From NCBI RefSeq assembly GCF_034313965.1, contig NZ_JAVIWQ010000002.1, positions 2,914,001 to 2,978,000 on the forward strand: DNA of 64,000 nt. Direction: 5' to 3'. Below the pieces are notes generated by a model. It made no database searches. It was not told the DNA's origin and saw nothing but the letters and a program-made list of their open reading frames with translations. Position numbers and translations under genes: made by a program. Origin of the DNA: Herbaspirillum sp. RTI4. Its GTDB lineage: Bacteria; Pseudomonadota; Gammaproteobacteria; Burkholderiales; Burkholderiaceae_D. Positions 1 through 9,809 of this stretch are shown here, one piece after another; within the stretch, counting starts at the first letter, position 1; each line of letters starts with the position of its first letter.

Positions 1-1514
1 CTGGCCTGCTCGGCAAAATCTGGAGTTTCTTCACCAAGAAATCGACTACGGCAGTCGCCACCACACCCGCTGCCACCACACCACCGTCCGGCAAGCGCGA
101 CGCCGGTGACCGTGATCGTAACGGCCGAGGCAACCGCAACAACCGCAGCCGCAACGGCGGCGGTCGCGGCGGCAATCGCGAACGTGAAGAAAACGACGCC
201 GTCGCCACCACTGAAACAGGCAAGACCGCGCAGATTCAGGAAACGTCCGACGGTCGTCCTCCACGCACCCCACGTCCGCCACGCGAACCGCGTGAAGGCA
301 AGGAAGCCCGCGAGCCACGTGAGCCACGGGAAATCCGTGAACCGCGTGAGCCAAGAGAGCCACGCGAACCCGCAGGTGAAGGCCGCCGTGAACAGCGTGA
401 GCCGCGTGAACCACGCGCGCCCCGTCAGCCACGTCAGGAACGCAAGGAAGTCGCACCCGAAGGCCTCGACAACCTGCCGATGGAAGCCACACTGGCTGCC
501 GCCGGAATCGCTGCAGCAGTCCCATCCATGGACTCCGCCGCTCGTGATTTGCCGCCGCCTGACATGGACGATGCCGCAACCGCCGGTCATCCTCAGGACG
601 GCACTGCAGAAGGCGGGGAAGAACCACGCCGCCGCCGCCGTCGTGGCGGTCGCAACCGCAACCGTCGTGACCGCGAAGGTGGCATTGAAGGTGAAAACGC
701 TGAAGACGGTACCGAGTCTAGCGACCGCTCCGAAGTGTTTGAAGCCGTCGCCGACAACGCGGTAGCCCAACAGCAAGCGGAACGGAAACTGGCAGACAAC
801 GTCGCTCACGATACGGATACCCCGTCTCATGAGCCGCAACAAGCCAGCCTGTTGCCAACCTGGGCCGAAATCGCCGTCGCTACTGCACCGGCAGGCGTCA
901 CGCCCCCGGCCGCTGTAACGCCGTCATCGGAAACAGCGCCACAAAACGCGCCCGTAGTTGCAACGCCAACGCAGGAACCCGTTGCCGCCGCTGCAGTTGC
1001 CCCGGCACCTGAAACTGCACCAGTGCAAGTGGCTGTCGTGGCAGAAACCCCGGTCGAGGCACCAGTCGTCGCGGCTCCGGTCTTTACCGCCACACCAATC
1101 TACGCAGCACCGGTAGCCGAAGCGCCTCAGGCATCGCCAATTACGGCGCAACCTGTTGCCGCAGTGGTGGTGGCTGAGGTTGTCGAAACGCCAGCAGCTC
1201 CGATTGTTACCGCACCTGTTGCGGTGATTGTTGAAGCGCCGGCAGCGCCGGTTGCTCCTGTTGTTGCGATACCCGTTGCCGCCCCTGTTGCCGCAGTTAT
1301 TACAGCAGTGGTTGCCCCGGCAACCAGCGCCGCCGATCTGGACAGCACGCTCAGTTCAGCCGGCCTGACCCTGGCCCGTACCGATCCGGCCAAGTTGCTT
1401 GCAGCGCAGGAAGCTGCCGCCAGCGCCCCGGTTGAGGCACGCGTGCCACGCGAACGCAAGCCCCAGGCAGCAGTCGCCTCGGAACCGCTGGTGCAAGTAG
1501 AAACACAGCGCTAA
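1..1514 (+). CDS. rne: Ribonuclease E, C-terminal part (5' truncated by window edge)
   Basis: The frame is open from the first base (first full codon at 3) to TAA at 1512-1514, so only the last ~503 residues are visible. They are the natively disordered tail, not the catalytic domain. It begins with GLLGKIWSFF, then an Arg/Asn/Gly-rich stretch, then repeated RE-P-RE units (roughly residues 85-145 of the visible part), a second RRRRRRGGRNRN block, and finally ~270 residues made almost wholly of Ala, Pro, Val, Thr and Glu. Arg-rich RNA-binding repeats followed by an acidic or Pro-Ala tail are typical of betaproteobacterial RNase E, which processes rRNA/tRNA and starts mRNA decay as degradosome scaffold. 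The adjacent moaA also fits the usual neighbourhood. The catalytic domain must lie to the left; its state cannot be judged. Confidence 0.88.
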   Translation, partial: GLLGKIWSFFTKKSTTAVATTPAATTPPSGKRDAGDRDRNGRGNRNNRSRNGGGRGGNREREENDAVATTETGKTAQIQETSDGRPPRTPRPPREPREGKEAREPREPREIREPREPREPREPAGEGRREQREPREPRAPRQPRQERKEVAPEGLDNLPMEATLAAAGIAAAVPSMDSAARDLPPPDMDDAATAGHPQDGTAEGGEEPRRRRRRGGRNRNRRDREGGIEGENAEDGTESSDRSEVFEAVADNAVAQQQAERKLADNVAHDTDTPSHEPQQASLLPTWAEIAVATAPAGVTPPAAVTPSSETAPQNAPVVATPTQEPVAAAAVAPAPETAPVQVAVVAETPVEAPVVAAPVFTATPIYAAPVAEAPQASPITAQPVAAVVVAEVVETPAAPIVTAPVAVIVEAPAAPVAPVVAIPVAAPVAAVITAVVAPATSAADLDSTLSSAGLTLARTDPAKLLAAQEAAASAPVEARVPRERKPQAAVASEPLVQVETQR

Positions 1515-1594
1515 GCAGCCCCCAAGGCAGCGTCGACGCTCACCGCGCCGGCGCTGCCTGACTTCATTGCCGATGAATGAAGCAAAAGCACGTC

Positions 1595-1632
1595 AAAAAA
1601 TGCCGCCAGGATTGATCCGGGCGGCATTTTTT
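1595..1632 (+). terminator. Rho-independent terminator after rne
   Basis: A perfect 13-bp inverted repeat (arms 1595-1607 and 1620-1632, core TGCCGCC/GGCGGCA flanked by A6 and T6) with a 12-nt loop lies 80 bp after the rne stop. The A and T runs make it work in both directions. A second, weaker hairpin (GGCAGCG/CGCTGCC) precedes it. Confidence 0.9.
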
Positions 1633-1740
1633 ATGGACGCAACGCATCACCTCATTCCAGCCATGACAAAGCACAAGAAGCAGGCACATGCTATCGTTCT
1701 CCCTTCTGCAATACGTATTTACTAAAAGCATCAGGCAGCC

Positions 1741-2868
1741 ATGAGTCATCGCATCATTTCCATCATCGATCAGCGCGTAGCGACCTCCCCCTCGCTGCTT
1801 CCGCACGTCATGGAAACCCCGACCGGCACCCTGAACGACACTCTGGCACGACCTTTGCGCGACTTGCGCATTTCCGTGACCGACCGCTGCAATTTCCGCT
1901 GTGTGTATTGCATGCCGAAAAGTACCTTCGACAAAAATTACACCTATCTCCCGCACTCGGATCTGCTGACCTTCGAGGAAATCACCCGGCTGGCGACGCA
2001 TTTCGTTGCCCATGGCGTAGAAAAAATCCGGCTGACCGGCGGCGAACCGCTGCTGCGTAAAAATCTGGAACGGCTGATCGAACAACTGGCCCGCCTGCGC
2101 ACACCGGACGGCCGCGATCTCGACCTGACGCTCACCACCAATGGCGCGCTGCTGGCGCAAAAAGCCCGTTCGCTCAAGGATGCCGGCCTCAAGCGCGTCA
2201 CGGTTTCGCTGGACGCGCTGGACGACGCCAGTTTCAAGCGCATGAACGATGTCGATTTCCCGGTCTCCCAAGTGTTGGAGGGGATTGATGCGGCCCAGGC
2301 AGTCGGCCTCGGCCCGGTCAAAATCAATATGGTGGTCAAAAAAGGCGTCAATGAGCAGGAAATCCTGCCGATGGCACGCTACTTCCGCGACACCCCGCAC
2401 ATCCTGCGTTTCATCGAATACATGGACGTCGGCGCTTCCAACGGCTGGCGCATGGACGACGTCATCCCCTCCGCTGAAGTAGTGCGTCGCATCGCGCTGG
2501 ACATGCCACTGGAAGCCCTCGACGCCAACTATCCCGGCGAAACCGCCCGACGCTGGCGCTATCGACAAGATGGCGACGGCGGCAGCGGCGAAATCGGCGT
2601 CATTTCCAGCGTCACCGGCGCTTTTTGCGGCGACTGCACCCGCGCCCGCCTGTCCACCGAAGGCAAGCTCTATACCTGCCTGTTCGCCAGCAGCGGCCAT
2701 GAATTGCGCGCCCTGCTGCGTAATGGCAACAGCGATGCCGAAATTGCCGGCGTCATCGGCCAGGTGTGGCGCGCACGCGGCGACCGTTATTCGCAACTGC
2801 GCAGCCAGCATCTGGCCAATCCGACGGATGCCCCCGCCAAGGTCGAGATGTCTTACATCGGCGGCTGA
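1741..2868 (+). CDS. moaA: GTP 3',8-cyclase MoaA (molybdenum cofactor)
   Basis: A radical SAM enzyme of 375 aa that converts GTP to 3',8-cyclo-GTP, the first step of molybdopterin synthesis. The N-terminal 4Fe-4S site is CNFRCVYC (Cys50, Cys54, Cys57). The C-terminal cluster region is seen as [14 protein letters not shown] followed by YTCLF, and the protein ends in the Gly-Gly pair needed for activity in this family. The first ATG has an AGGCAG upstream; a second ATG at 1810 would give a length nearer to the E. coli protein, so the exact start is uncertain. The stop is immediately followed by the mobA ATG, and moaA-mobA-moeA form a tight operon. Confidence 0.95.
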   Translation: MSHRIISIIDQRVATSPSLLPHVMETPTGTLNDTLARPLRDLRISVTDRCNFRCVYCMPKSTFDKNYTYLPHSDLLTFEEITRLATHFVAHGVEKIRLTGGEPLLRKNLERLIEQLARLRTPDGRDLDLTLTTNGALLAQKARSLKDAGLKRVTVSLDALDDASFKRMNDVDFPVSQVLEGIDAAQAVGLGPVKINMVVKKGVNEQEILPMARYFRDTPHILRFIEYMDVGASNGWRMDDVIPSAEVVRRIALDMPLEALDANYPGETARRWRYRQDGDGGSGEIGVISSVTGAFCGDCTRARLSTEGKLYTCLFASSGHELRALLRNGNSDAEIAGVIGQVWRARGDRYSQLRSQHLANPTDAPAKVEMSYIGG

Positions 2869-3519
2869 ATGAGCGCCACTGCCTCCCTTGCCACGAACCA
2901 GACCTCCGCCACGATTCACATCAGCGGCCTGATCCTGTCCGGCGGACGCGGCACGCGCATGGGCGAAGTCGATAAAGGTTTGCAAGCCTTCAACGGCGAA
3001 CCGATGGTGGCGCAAATTATCCGGCGCTTTGCACCGCAGGTCGCCCATCTGGCAATCAACGCCAACCAAAACCTGACGCAATACCAAGCCTTCGGGCTAG
3101 ACGTCCTGCCCGACCACATGCCCGATTTCGCCGGTCCGCTGGCAGGCCTGCAAACCGGACTGATGCAATGCCGCACGCCCTTGCTGGCAACCGCGCCCTG
3201 CGATTCGCCGTTTCTGCCCCATGATCTGGTGTCACGTCTGTATCGGGCGCTGACGCAGGCCGACGCAGAACTGGCGCTGGCCGTCACTGACGACGCTAGC
3301 CGCCGCCAACGTCACCCGGTCTTTTGCCTGCTTCAGACAGATTTACTGCCACGGCTGACGCAATTTCTCGACCACGGCGGGCGACGCATGAACGACTGGT
3401 TCGCCACGCTCGCCACGGTGGAAGTCCCCTTCCCCGACGCCACCGCTTTCAGCAACATCAACACCCGGCAAGAACTTGCCGCCCTGGAATCACTGTCCGC
3501 CACTGCGCCCCCGCCATGA
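2869..3519 (+). CDS. mobA: Molybdenum cofactor guanylyltransferase MobA
   Basis: 216 aa. It attaches GMP to molybdopterin to make the MGD cofactor used by DMSO-reductase-type enzymes. The nucleotide-binding signature LILSGGRGTRMGEVDKGL sits near residues 22-39, after a ~20-residue extension. PDHMPDFAGPLAG and ATAPCDSPFL match the NTP-transferase core of the family. Its start abuts the moaA stop with no gap, and its own TGA overlaps the moeA ATG (ATGA), so all three genes should be translated in a coupled way. The second residue of the family GG pair after RMG is Glu here, a mild variation. Confidence 0.93.
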   Translation: MSATASLATNQTSATIHISGLILSGGRGTRMGEVDKGLQAFNGEPMVAQIIRRFAPQVAHLAINANQNLTQYQAFGLDVLPDHMPDFAGPLAGLQTGLMQCRTPLLATAPCDSPFLPHDLVSRLYRALTQADAELALAVTDDASRRQRHPVFCLLQTDLLPRLTQFLDHGGRRMNDWFATLATVEVPFPDATAFSNINTRQELAALESLSATAPPP

Positions 3520-4802
3520 AATCAAACTCCCTCTCCGGCATCGTCAGTTGCCTGTCCGCCTACGATCCCGATGCGCTGACCGTCGCACATGCGCAGCAAA
3601 TCATTCACGACTACATCGAACCAATCACCAGCAGCGAAAGAGTCGCCATTCGCAGCGCGCTCGACCGTGTACTGGCGCAGGATGTCATTTCCACCATTGA
3701 CGTGCCGGCGCATGACAATTCAGCGATGGATGGCTACGCCCTGCGCGGAGCCGATCTGGCCGACGTTGCGACGTTGCAACTGCGGCTGGTCGGCAGCGTG
3801 CATGCCGGACATCGTTTCGACGGGCAAGTCGGCAGCGGCGAATGCGTACGCATCATGACCGGTGCCGTAATGCCCGACGGCTGCGACACGGTGATCCCGC
3901 AAGAACTGGTCGATGCCGCCGATGCGCTCACCGTCAGCTTGTCCACCTCCCGCGTGCGGTCCGGAGATAACCGCCGGCGGCGCGGCGAAGATCTGCAGCG
4001 CGGGCAAGCCGCCTTATCCAAAGGAAAAGTCGTCCGTCCCGCCGACCTGGGCCTGCTGGCCTCGCTGGGACTGGCGGAAGTGGTAGTGCAACGTCGCTTG
4101 CGTGTCGCCTTTTTCTCCACCGGCGACGAACTGCGCTCGGTCGGTGAGGCCCTCGCCCCCGGTGCCGTCTATGACTCCAACCGCTATACCTTGTATGGCA
4201 TGCTGACGCGCCTCGGCTGCGAAGTGATCGACATGGGCGTAGTCGGTGACGATCCGGCCGCACTCGAAACCGCCCTGCGCGACGCCGCTGCCAATGCCGA
4301 TGCGGTCATCACTTCGGGCGGGGTGTCGGTGGGCGAAGCCGATTACACCAAGCAAACCATGGCGGCGCTGGGCGAGATGCTGTTCTGGAAAATCGGCATG
4401 CGTCCAGGGCGGCCCATGGCCTTCGGCCGCGTCGGCATGGAAGGCAGGCAGGCCTACCTGTTCGGCTTACCGGGCAACCCGGTCGCCGTGATGGTGAGTT
4501 TCTATTTCATCGTGCGCGATGCCCTGCTGCGCTTGTCGGGAGCCAACTACGCTCCGCTGCCAAGGCTGCGGGTGCGCTCACAGTCGGCGATCCGCAAAAA
4601 ACCCGGACGCACCGAATACCAACGCGGCATTGTGTCGCGTCAGGAGGATGGAGAATGGACAGTGCGCCTGACCGGTGCGCAGGGCTCCGGTATTTTGCGT
4701 TCAATGTCGGACGCCAATTGCATCATCGTGCTGGAACACGACCAAGGCGAAGTGCGCCTCAACGATCAGGTAGAAGTGGTGCTGTTTGACGGGATGGTGT
4801 GA
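3516..4802 (+). CDS. moeA: Molybdopterin molybdenumtransferase MoeA
   Basis: 428 aa; inserts molybdate into adenylylated molybdopterin. The frame stays open to 3324 upstream, but the ATG at 3516, overlapping the mobA stop by four bases, gives the normal family length and start. Visible family marks are DVPAHDNSAMDGYALR (N-terminal substrate site), the MoCF-binding domain with SGGVSVGEADYTK, and LFGLPGNPVAVMVSF. The last ~75 residues form the C-terminal beta domain. It is the last gene of the moa-mob-moe operon and is followed at once by a perfect palindrome. Confidence 0.94.
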   Translation: MKSNSLSGIVSCLSAYDPDALTVAHAQQIIHDYIEPITSSERVAIRSALDRVLAQDVISTIDVPAHDNSAMDGYALRGADLADVATLQLRLVGSVHAGHRFDGQVGSGECVRIMTGAVMPDGCDTVIPQELVDAADALTVSLSTSRVRSGDNRRRRGEDLQRGQAALSKGKVVRPADLGLLASLGLAEVVVQRRLRVAFFSTGDELRSVGEALAPGAVYDSNRYTLYGMLTRLGCEVIDMGVVGDDPAALETALRDAAANADAVITSGGVSVGEADYTKQTMAALGEMLFWKIGMRPGRPMAFGRVGMEGRQAYLFGLPGNPVAVMVSFYFIVRDALLRLSGANYAPLPRLRVRSQSAIRKKPGRTEYQRGIVSRQEDGEWTVRLTGAQGSGILRSMSDANCIIVLEHDQGEVRLNDQVEVVLFDGMV

Positions 4803-4806
4803 GGCC

Positions 4807-4834
4807 GCTTAATTACGCTTAAGCGTAATTAAGC
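4807..4834. terminator. Perfect 28-bp palindrome between convergent genes
   Basis: GCTTAATTACGCTT is followed directly by its own reverse complement (4807-4820 / 4821-4834), 4 bp after the moeA stop and 14 bp from the stop of the convergent gene. A loopless palindrome is a poor classic terminator but can form a cruciform or an RNA hairpin from either strand. Its position between convergent stops suggests bidirectional transcript ending. Confidence 0.55.
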
Positions 4835-4848
4835 ATGCTCAAGCCCAA

Positions 4849-5100
4849 CTAAGCGCGTTTAACCAGCCGCAAAATAAACAGCAGGATTACGGCACCGAGC
4901 GTTGCCGTCAGTATCGATGCGCCAATACCGCCACCGATGCCTATGCCCAGCAGCCCCGCCACCCAACCGCCAATAAAGGCCCCGACAATACCGACCAGAA
5001 TATCGGCAATCAAACCGAAGCCGCCGCCTTTGACGAGGACGCCAGCCAGCCAGCCGGCGATAGCGCCAATAATTAACCAAGCAATGATTCCGTGTGACAT
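4849..5100 (-). CDS. GlsB/YeaQ/YmgE-family stress-response membrane protein
   Basis: 83 aa, almost wholly hydrophobic. It starts at ATG 5100 (MSHGIIAWLIIGAIAGWLAG), and three Gly-rich transmembrane segments are visible, including GFGLIADILVGIVGAFIGGW and ILTATLGAVILLFILRLVKRA. Length and the repeated Gly pattern match the transglycosylase-associated (YeaQ/YmgE) small membrane proteins, whose biochemical role is not settled; expression under stress or in stationary phase is known for some. The open frame reaches 5193 but the extra N-terminus is unlike the family. It stands alone, convergent with moeA. Confidence 0.85.
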   Translation of the reverse strand: MSHGIIAWLIIGAIAGWLAGVLVKGGGFGLIADILVGIVGAFIGGWVAGLLGIGIGGGIGASILTATLGAVILLFILRLVKRA

Positions 5101-5307
5101 AAGTGGCCTGCTTTCTTCAATGTGGGACGAGAAGGAACCGCCTTGTGGCGGATTTTTATCATGTGCAGACAAGTCAGCGATCCATAAACACATTCACGCT
5201 GACAGTAAATAGACACCTCAAATCATAGCCTCATACTGACGGCCAGCACAGCAGACATTTACCCTTTCCCTTGTAGGACAAGGAAATATCCCCAAAACAC
5301 CCGCACC

Positions 5308-6795
5308 TTACTCTGGTTCGACGTCTTTTTCATCGGCCAGATCGTAGGCCGTATCGTTACCCAGCAATTCCTGCGCGCTCTCGACCGGCAAAGCTTCCAC
5401 CGAAGTCAGTTTGCGCGACATCACGCGCGTGCGGGTTTCGGCCTGTTCGATATTTTTGGCCGCACGTTCCAGCGCCGTTTTAGTGGCGGTCAGTACCGCG
5501 CCGAATTTGCCAAACTCGGTCTTGACCGCGCCCAGCACTTGCCACACTTCCGAAGACCGCTTTTCCAGCGCCAGTGTGCGAAATCCCATTTGCAAACTAT
5601 TGAGCAACGCCGACAAAGTCGAAGGCCCGGCCACGCTGATGCGATGCGTGCGCTGCAAATCATCGGACAGGCCAGGACGACGCATGACTTCGGCGTATAA
5701 GCCCTCGGTCGGCAAAAACAAAATAGCGAAATCGGTAGTCAGCGGCGGCGACAGATATTTCTCGGCAATTTTTTTGGCTTCGCCGCGAACGACCCGTTCC
5801 AGCTCACGGCCCGCCAGCGCAACGCCCTCCGCATCGGCACGATCGGCAGCTTCGGCCAGTCGTTCATATTGTTCCTTCGGGAATTTGGCGTCGATCGGCA
5901 TCCAGACCGGCGCGCCGCCGGCCGCTGCGCCGGGCAGCTTGATCGCATACTCGACCCGCTCACCGCTATGCGGTACCGTTTCCACATTTTTCCCGTACTG
6001 CTCGGGCGTGAGTAATTGTTCCAGCAGCATAGACAGCTGTACTTCACCCCAGGTGCCGCGGGTTTTGACGTTAGTCAGCACACGCTTCAAATCGCCCACG
6101 CCAATGGCCAGTTGCTGCATTTCCCCCAGACCCTGGTGGACTTTCTCCAAACGGTCGGACACCAGCTTGAACGATTCGCCCAGCCGCTGTTCCAGCGTCG
6201 CATGCAGTTTTTCATCGACCGTCTTGCGCATTTCTTCCAGCCGCACGCCATTGTCTTGCTGCAAATCCTTGATTCTGGTTTCCAGCATGGTGCGGGTTTC
6301 TGCCATGCGTTGCGCGTTCGATTCGGTCAGGGCCGTCAGGGATTGATTGAGCGTATCGCCGAAACGCTGCAAGGAGGCAGCCTGTTCCTGGCGGCTGGTC
6401 TGCGCTTGCAGGCCGAGATCCTGACGCATGCTTTCCAACTGCTGGCGATTGGTTTCATTGAGCTTGACCAGTTGCTGCGCAAACGCGTCGATCTGGCTGT
6501 TCTGCAAAGTGGCCATGCTGCCGATTTGCGTTGCCAGCGTCTGCTGCAATTGAAGGAAAGAAGAGCCGAGTTCCTGGCGGGTATTTTGCGCCGCGCCCTG
6601 CATTTCAGTGCGCATGGCGCGCTCGCCGCGTTCGGCCAGCGCCTGTTGTTGCTGCTGTAATTGGCTGGATAATTGCGCCAATTGCAGTGCCAGTTCGGCG
6701 CTGGCGTTGCCGCGTCCGGCACGCCATAAGGCCAGTAATTGCAGGGCAAGGACAGCGACCAACAAAATCAGCAAGACGATATCAGGCAGGGTCAT
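5308..6795 (-). CDS. rmuC: DNA recombination protein RmuC
   Basis: 495 aa. An N-terminal membrane helix (MTLPDIVLLILLVAVLALQLLALW) is followed by ~200 residues of Gln/Glu-rich coiled coil and then the RmuC domain (about residues 230-450), with RGTWGEVQLSMLLEQLL, DAKFPKEQYERL and FAILFLPTEGLYAEV as marks of the family. RmuC is a putative nuclease that limits inversions at short inverted repeats. The start at 6795 was chosen because it begins at the membrane segment; the frame remains open to 6855. The short acidic tail ends DEKDVEPE. Confidence 0.93.
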   Translation of the reverse strand: MTLPDIVLLILLVAVLALQLLALWRAGRGNASAELALQLAQLSSQLQQQQQALAERGERAMRTEMQGAAQNTRQELGSSFLQLQQTLATQIGSMATLQNSQIDAFAQQLVKLNETNRQQLESMRQDLGLQAQTSRQEQAASLQRFGDTLNQSLTALTESNAQRMAETRTMLETRIKDLQQDNGVRLEEMRKTVDEKLHATLEQRLGESFKLVSDRLEKVHQGLGEMQQLAIGVGDLKRVLTNVKTRGTWGEVQLSMLLEQLLTPEQYGKNVETVPHSGERVEYAIKLPGAAAGGAPVWMPIDAKFPKEQYERLAEAADRADAEGVALAGRELERVVRGEAKKIAEKYLSPPLTTDFAILFLPTEGLYAEVMRRPGLSDDLQRTHRISVAGPSTLSALLNSLQMGFRTLALEKRSSEVWQVLGAVKTEFGKFGAVLTATKTALERAAKNIEQAETRTRVMSRKLTSVEALPVESAQELLGNDTAYDLADEKDVEPE

Positions 6796-6855
6796 GGGGT
6801 TCTTCAAGAAAATAAGGGGACATGCAAAAAAGTGCGCCTGAAGCAGGTAAGGCAA

Positions 6856-7257
6856 TCAGTCCGGTTTGTTGCGCATCCAGTCGGCGGTCTGGTAGAACGA
6901 GGCCATCAGGCGCAGGCGCAGTGCTTCCTCCACGCCGACCTCTTCCATCGCCCACGCCATGCAGCGCAGCCACTGGTCGCGTTCGACGGTGCCGATCGCT
7001 ACGTGAAGGTGACGCGCCCTCAAGCGCGGGTGGCCAAAGCGTTCGATGTAAAGGTCGGGGCCGCCGCTCCAGCCGGATAAAAACCAGAAGGTCTTGTCGC
7101 GGGTGTCTTCCAGCGTTGCCGGATGCAGGCCGCGCAGGATGGCGAATTCCGGCTCCAGGTCCATCAGGTCGTAGAAACGGTCGGTCAGTTCGCGCAGCTT
7201 TTCGCCGCCGCCCAACATCTCGTAGACGCTGGGCTGATTGGGATTGTCGATTTGCAT
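6856..7257 (-). CDS. Group II truncated hemoglobin
   Basis: 133 aa, the size of a 2-on-2 globin. It shows SVYEMLGGGEKLRELTDRFYDLM (A/B helices with Tyr at B10), KTFWFLSGWSGGPDLYIERFGHPRLRARH (E-F region with the proximal His and the TrHb2 pattern) and a Trp in the G helix (RDQWLRCMAWAM). Such proteins bind O2/NO in the cytoplasm and are linked to oxidative or nitrosative stress in other species. It lies between the FtsX-type permease and rmuC on the same strand, with 53-60 bp gaps; no shared function is evident. Confidence 0.9.
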   Translation of the reverse strand: MQIDNPNQPSVYEMLGGGEKLRELTDRFYDLMDLEPEFAILRGLHPATLEDTRDKTFWFLSGWSGGPDLYIERFGHPRLRARHLHVAIGTVERDQWLRCMAWAMEEVGVEEALRLRLMASFYQTADWMRNKPD

Positions 7258-7310
7258 GCGCCCATGATAACTGAGTGGACCCTAATCGAACTGCCGCTGC
7301 ACCTGGTAAG

Positions 7311-9809
7311 TTAAACCTCGCGCAGCGTCTGCAAGGGTGGCCGGTTGAGTACCTGACGCAGTCCGAACCAACCACCTGCCAAGGCGCACACGGCACCGAT
7401 CACTGCCCCGCTGAGCCACACCAGCGGACTAAAGTGCCACTCGAAATCGAACACATAGCGCGCCAGCGCCCAGCCAATCGCTGCGGCACCACTCGCCGCG
7501 AAGATGCCGGCCAGCGTACCGATGACCAGGAATTCGATGCGCTGCGCCTGCGCCAGTTGTTTGCGGGTAGCGCCCAGAGCGCGCAGCAAGCCGGCTTCGG
7601 CGATCCGTTCGCTCTGTGAAGCAATCAGCGCGGCATACAGCACCAACACGCCCGAGGCCAGCGTGAACAGGAACAGGAATTCGACCGCTGCCACAACCTG
7701 ATCCACCACATCCTGAATTTGCTTGAGGATAGTGCCGATATCGACCACGGTCAGATTCGGGAAATCGCGCGTCAGTCCCTCGGCCAATGCCGCCTGTGCG
7801 GGGGGCAGATGAAACGAGGTAATCCAGGTCTGCGGCATATCGGCCATGGCGCGGGGATTGATGATCACGAAAAAATTCACGCGCAGCGAACCCCAGTCGA
7901 GCTTGCGCAAACTGGTCACGGTGGCGCTGACGGTCTGACCGCCGATATCGAATTGCAAGCGGTCGCCGAGTTTCATGTTCAGCGTCTTGGCCAGTCCTTG
8001 CTCGACCGATGCTTCCGGTTTGCTATCGTCGTACCAGCGTCCGGCGACGATGGCATTGCCAGCAGGCAATGCGGTCATCGTCGACAGATTGAATTCCCGC
8101 TCGACCAGTTGCTGCGCCCTTGCCTCAGGGTAGCTGGCGGCGTTAACCGCGACACCATTGATGGCGAGCAAACGACCGCGCATCATCGGCGACAGTTGCG
8201 CCGGAATGTGCGCCGCCTTCAGGCGCGCTTCCATTGATGCTTTTTGTTCCGTCTGGATATTGATGACGAAGCGATTGGGCGCGTCGGCAGGAGTGGACTG
8301 ACGCCAGGCGCCAATCAGATCGCCACGGATCACGGTCAATAGCAGCAAGGCCATCAGCCCCAGGGACAGCGCAACGATCTGCATGATGCTCGCGCCCGGC
8401 CTGCGCTGTAAGGCAGTCAGGGCAAAACGCCAGCCAGCGTTCGGCACGAATCTGCGCACGCTCTTCAAGGCTTTCAACGCCAGCCAGCCCAACAGAGAAA
8501 ATGCGCCGCATGCGCCCAGAAATCCGGCAGCCGTCAGCAAACCCAACTTGACATCGCCCGCCTGCCACAGCAGCAAACCGACGAATACGGCCGTACCCAA
8601 TGCATACGTCAGCAGTGTCAAGGCCTGAGGCGCATGCGCCTCACGTCGCAGCACGCGATTGTGCGGCACACCGCGCAATTGCAGCAAGGGTGGCAAAGCG
8701 AAACCGATCAGCAGCAGCATACCCACCGCCAGTCCCTGCACTGCCGGCAACCAGCCAGCAGCAGGCAAAGCTGTAGGCAGGAACTTGCCCAGCCATGCCA
8801 GCAAGGCAAAATGCGCGCCGAAACCGACGGCCACGCCAACGGCACTACCCGCCAGCCCGACCAGCAAAAATTCGCTCACAAAGAGCCGGCTCGCCTGATT
8901 TTGCGTCATGCCCAGACAGCGCAGCATGGCGCAGGCATCGATATGGCGCAGCATGAAGCGGCGCGCTGCCATCGCCACGGCCACTGCCGCCAGCAAGGCG
9001 GACAGCAGGCCGACCAGTGCCAGAAATTGCTCGGCCCTATCCAGCGTGGCGCGCATTTCCGGACGACCGTTTTCCAGATTTTCAATACGCACGCCGCGCA
9101 CCTTCTCTTGCGCGATGCGGGTTTCCAGCCATTGTTGATAGTCGGCAAGTGCCGTCGTCGAGCCGGACAACAGCAGCCGATACGTCAGACGCGACCCGAC
9201 TTGCACCAGTTGGGTTGACCCCAAATCACTCAGCGGCAGCAACACGCGTGGCGCGAAATTGATGAAGCCGTTGCCGCGATCCGGTTCCAGCGTCAGGATG
9301 CGAGTGATGCGGAAGGGGCGCTCGCCCAGCGTGAGCGTATCGCCCACGACGAGATGCAGAGGTGTCAGTAGCGCCGGATCGATCCAGACGGTACCGGGGG
9401 CGGGAATGCCGGTCGTGCTTTGTTCCGCCCCGCCCGGCTGGTCGCTGGTTTTAAGCGTGCCGCGTAAAGGATAAGTGGGCGACACGGCCTTGAGTGACGC
9501 CAACAACGAACGGCTGGCGTCGCCGCTGCCGGCGGTTGCCATACTGGGAAATACGACCGTATCAGCCAGATGTAATCCGAGCTGGGTGGCGTGCGTGCGC
9601 CAGGCGGCAGCAATCGGCTGGTCGGCGGCGACCAGCAAGTCAGCTCCCAGCAGTTGATGGGCGTCACGGGTCAGGCCGGCCCGCATGCGGTCAACAAAAA
9701 AACCTACCGAGGACAAGGCCGCGACAGCAACCACCAGCGCCATCAGCAAAAACCGTAGTTCACCGGCGCGCCAGTCGCGCGCGGTCATGCGCAAAGAAAG
9801 AAGAAACAT
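7311..9809 (-). CDS. FtsX-family ABC transporter permease (YbbP-like)
   Basis: 832 aa. The layout is one N-terminal membrane helix (FLLMALVVAVAALSSVGFFV), a large periplasmic domain, four helices around residues 250-430, a second FtsX domain with a helix near 460-490, another periplasmic domain and three closing helices (LFLFTLASGVLVLYAALIAS onward). The pair of FtsX modules and the start RMTARDWRAGELRFLLMAL match YbbP-type permeases that work with a LolD-like ATPase (YbbA). No ATPase gene is next to it here. The start at 9809 has AAAGG at good spacing; ATG at 9830 is also open. Confidence 0.88.
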   Translation of the reverse strand: MFLLSLRMTARDWRAGELRFLLMALVVAVAALSSVGFFVDRMRAGLTRDAHQLLGADLLVAADQPIAAAWRTHATQLGLHLADTVVFPSMATAGSGDASRSLLASLKAVSPTYPLRGTLKTSDQPGGAEQSTTGIPAPGTVWIDPALLTPLHLVVGDTLTLGERPFRITRILTLEPDRGNGFINFAPRVLLPLSDLGSTQLVQVGSRLTYRLLLSGSTTALADYQQWLETRIAQEKVRGVRIENLENGRPEMRATLDRAEQFLALVGLLSALLAAVAVAMAARRFMLRHIDACAMLRCLGMTQNQASRLFVSEFLLVGLAGSAVGVAVGFGAHFALLAWLGKFLPTALPAAGWLPAVQGLAVGMLLLIGFALPPLLQLRGVPHNRVLRREAHAPQALTLLTYALGTAVFVGLLLWQAGDVKLGLLTAAGFLGACGAFSLLGWLALKALKSVRRFVPNAGWRFALTALQRRPGASIMQIVALSLGLMALLLLTVIRGDLIGAWRQSTPADAPNRFVINIQTEQKASMEARLKAAHIPAQLSPMMRGRLLAINGVAVNAASYPEARAQQLVEREFNLSTMTALPAGNAIVAGRWYDDSKPEASVEQGLAKTLNMKLGDRLQFDIGGQTVSATVTSLRKLDWGSLRVNFFVIINPRAMADMPQTWITSFHLPPAQAALAEGLTRDFPNLTVVDIGTILKQIQDVVDQVVAAVEFLFLFTLASGVLVLYAALIASQSERIAEAGLLRALGATRKQLAQAQRIEFLVIGTLAGIFAASGAAAIGWALARYVFDFEWHFSPLVWLSGAVIGAVCALAGGWFGLRQVLNRPPLQTLREV

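Noticed and set aside
106..765. Long plus-strand frame inside rne rich in Arg, Val and Ala
   Set aside because: It is an out-of-frame reading of the Arg-rich repeat tail of RNase E; low-complexity GC-rich DNA stays open in several frames.
1564..3087. 507-residue minus-strand frame opposite moaA and mobA
   Set aside because: Shadow of two clearly identified genes; its translation shows no family pattern and no RBS.
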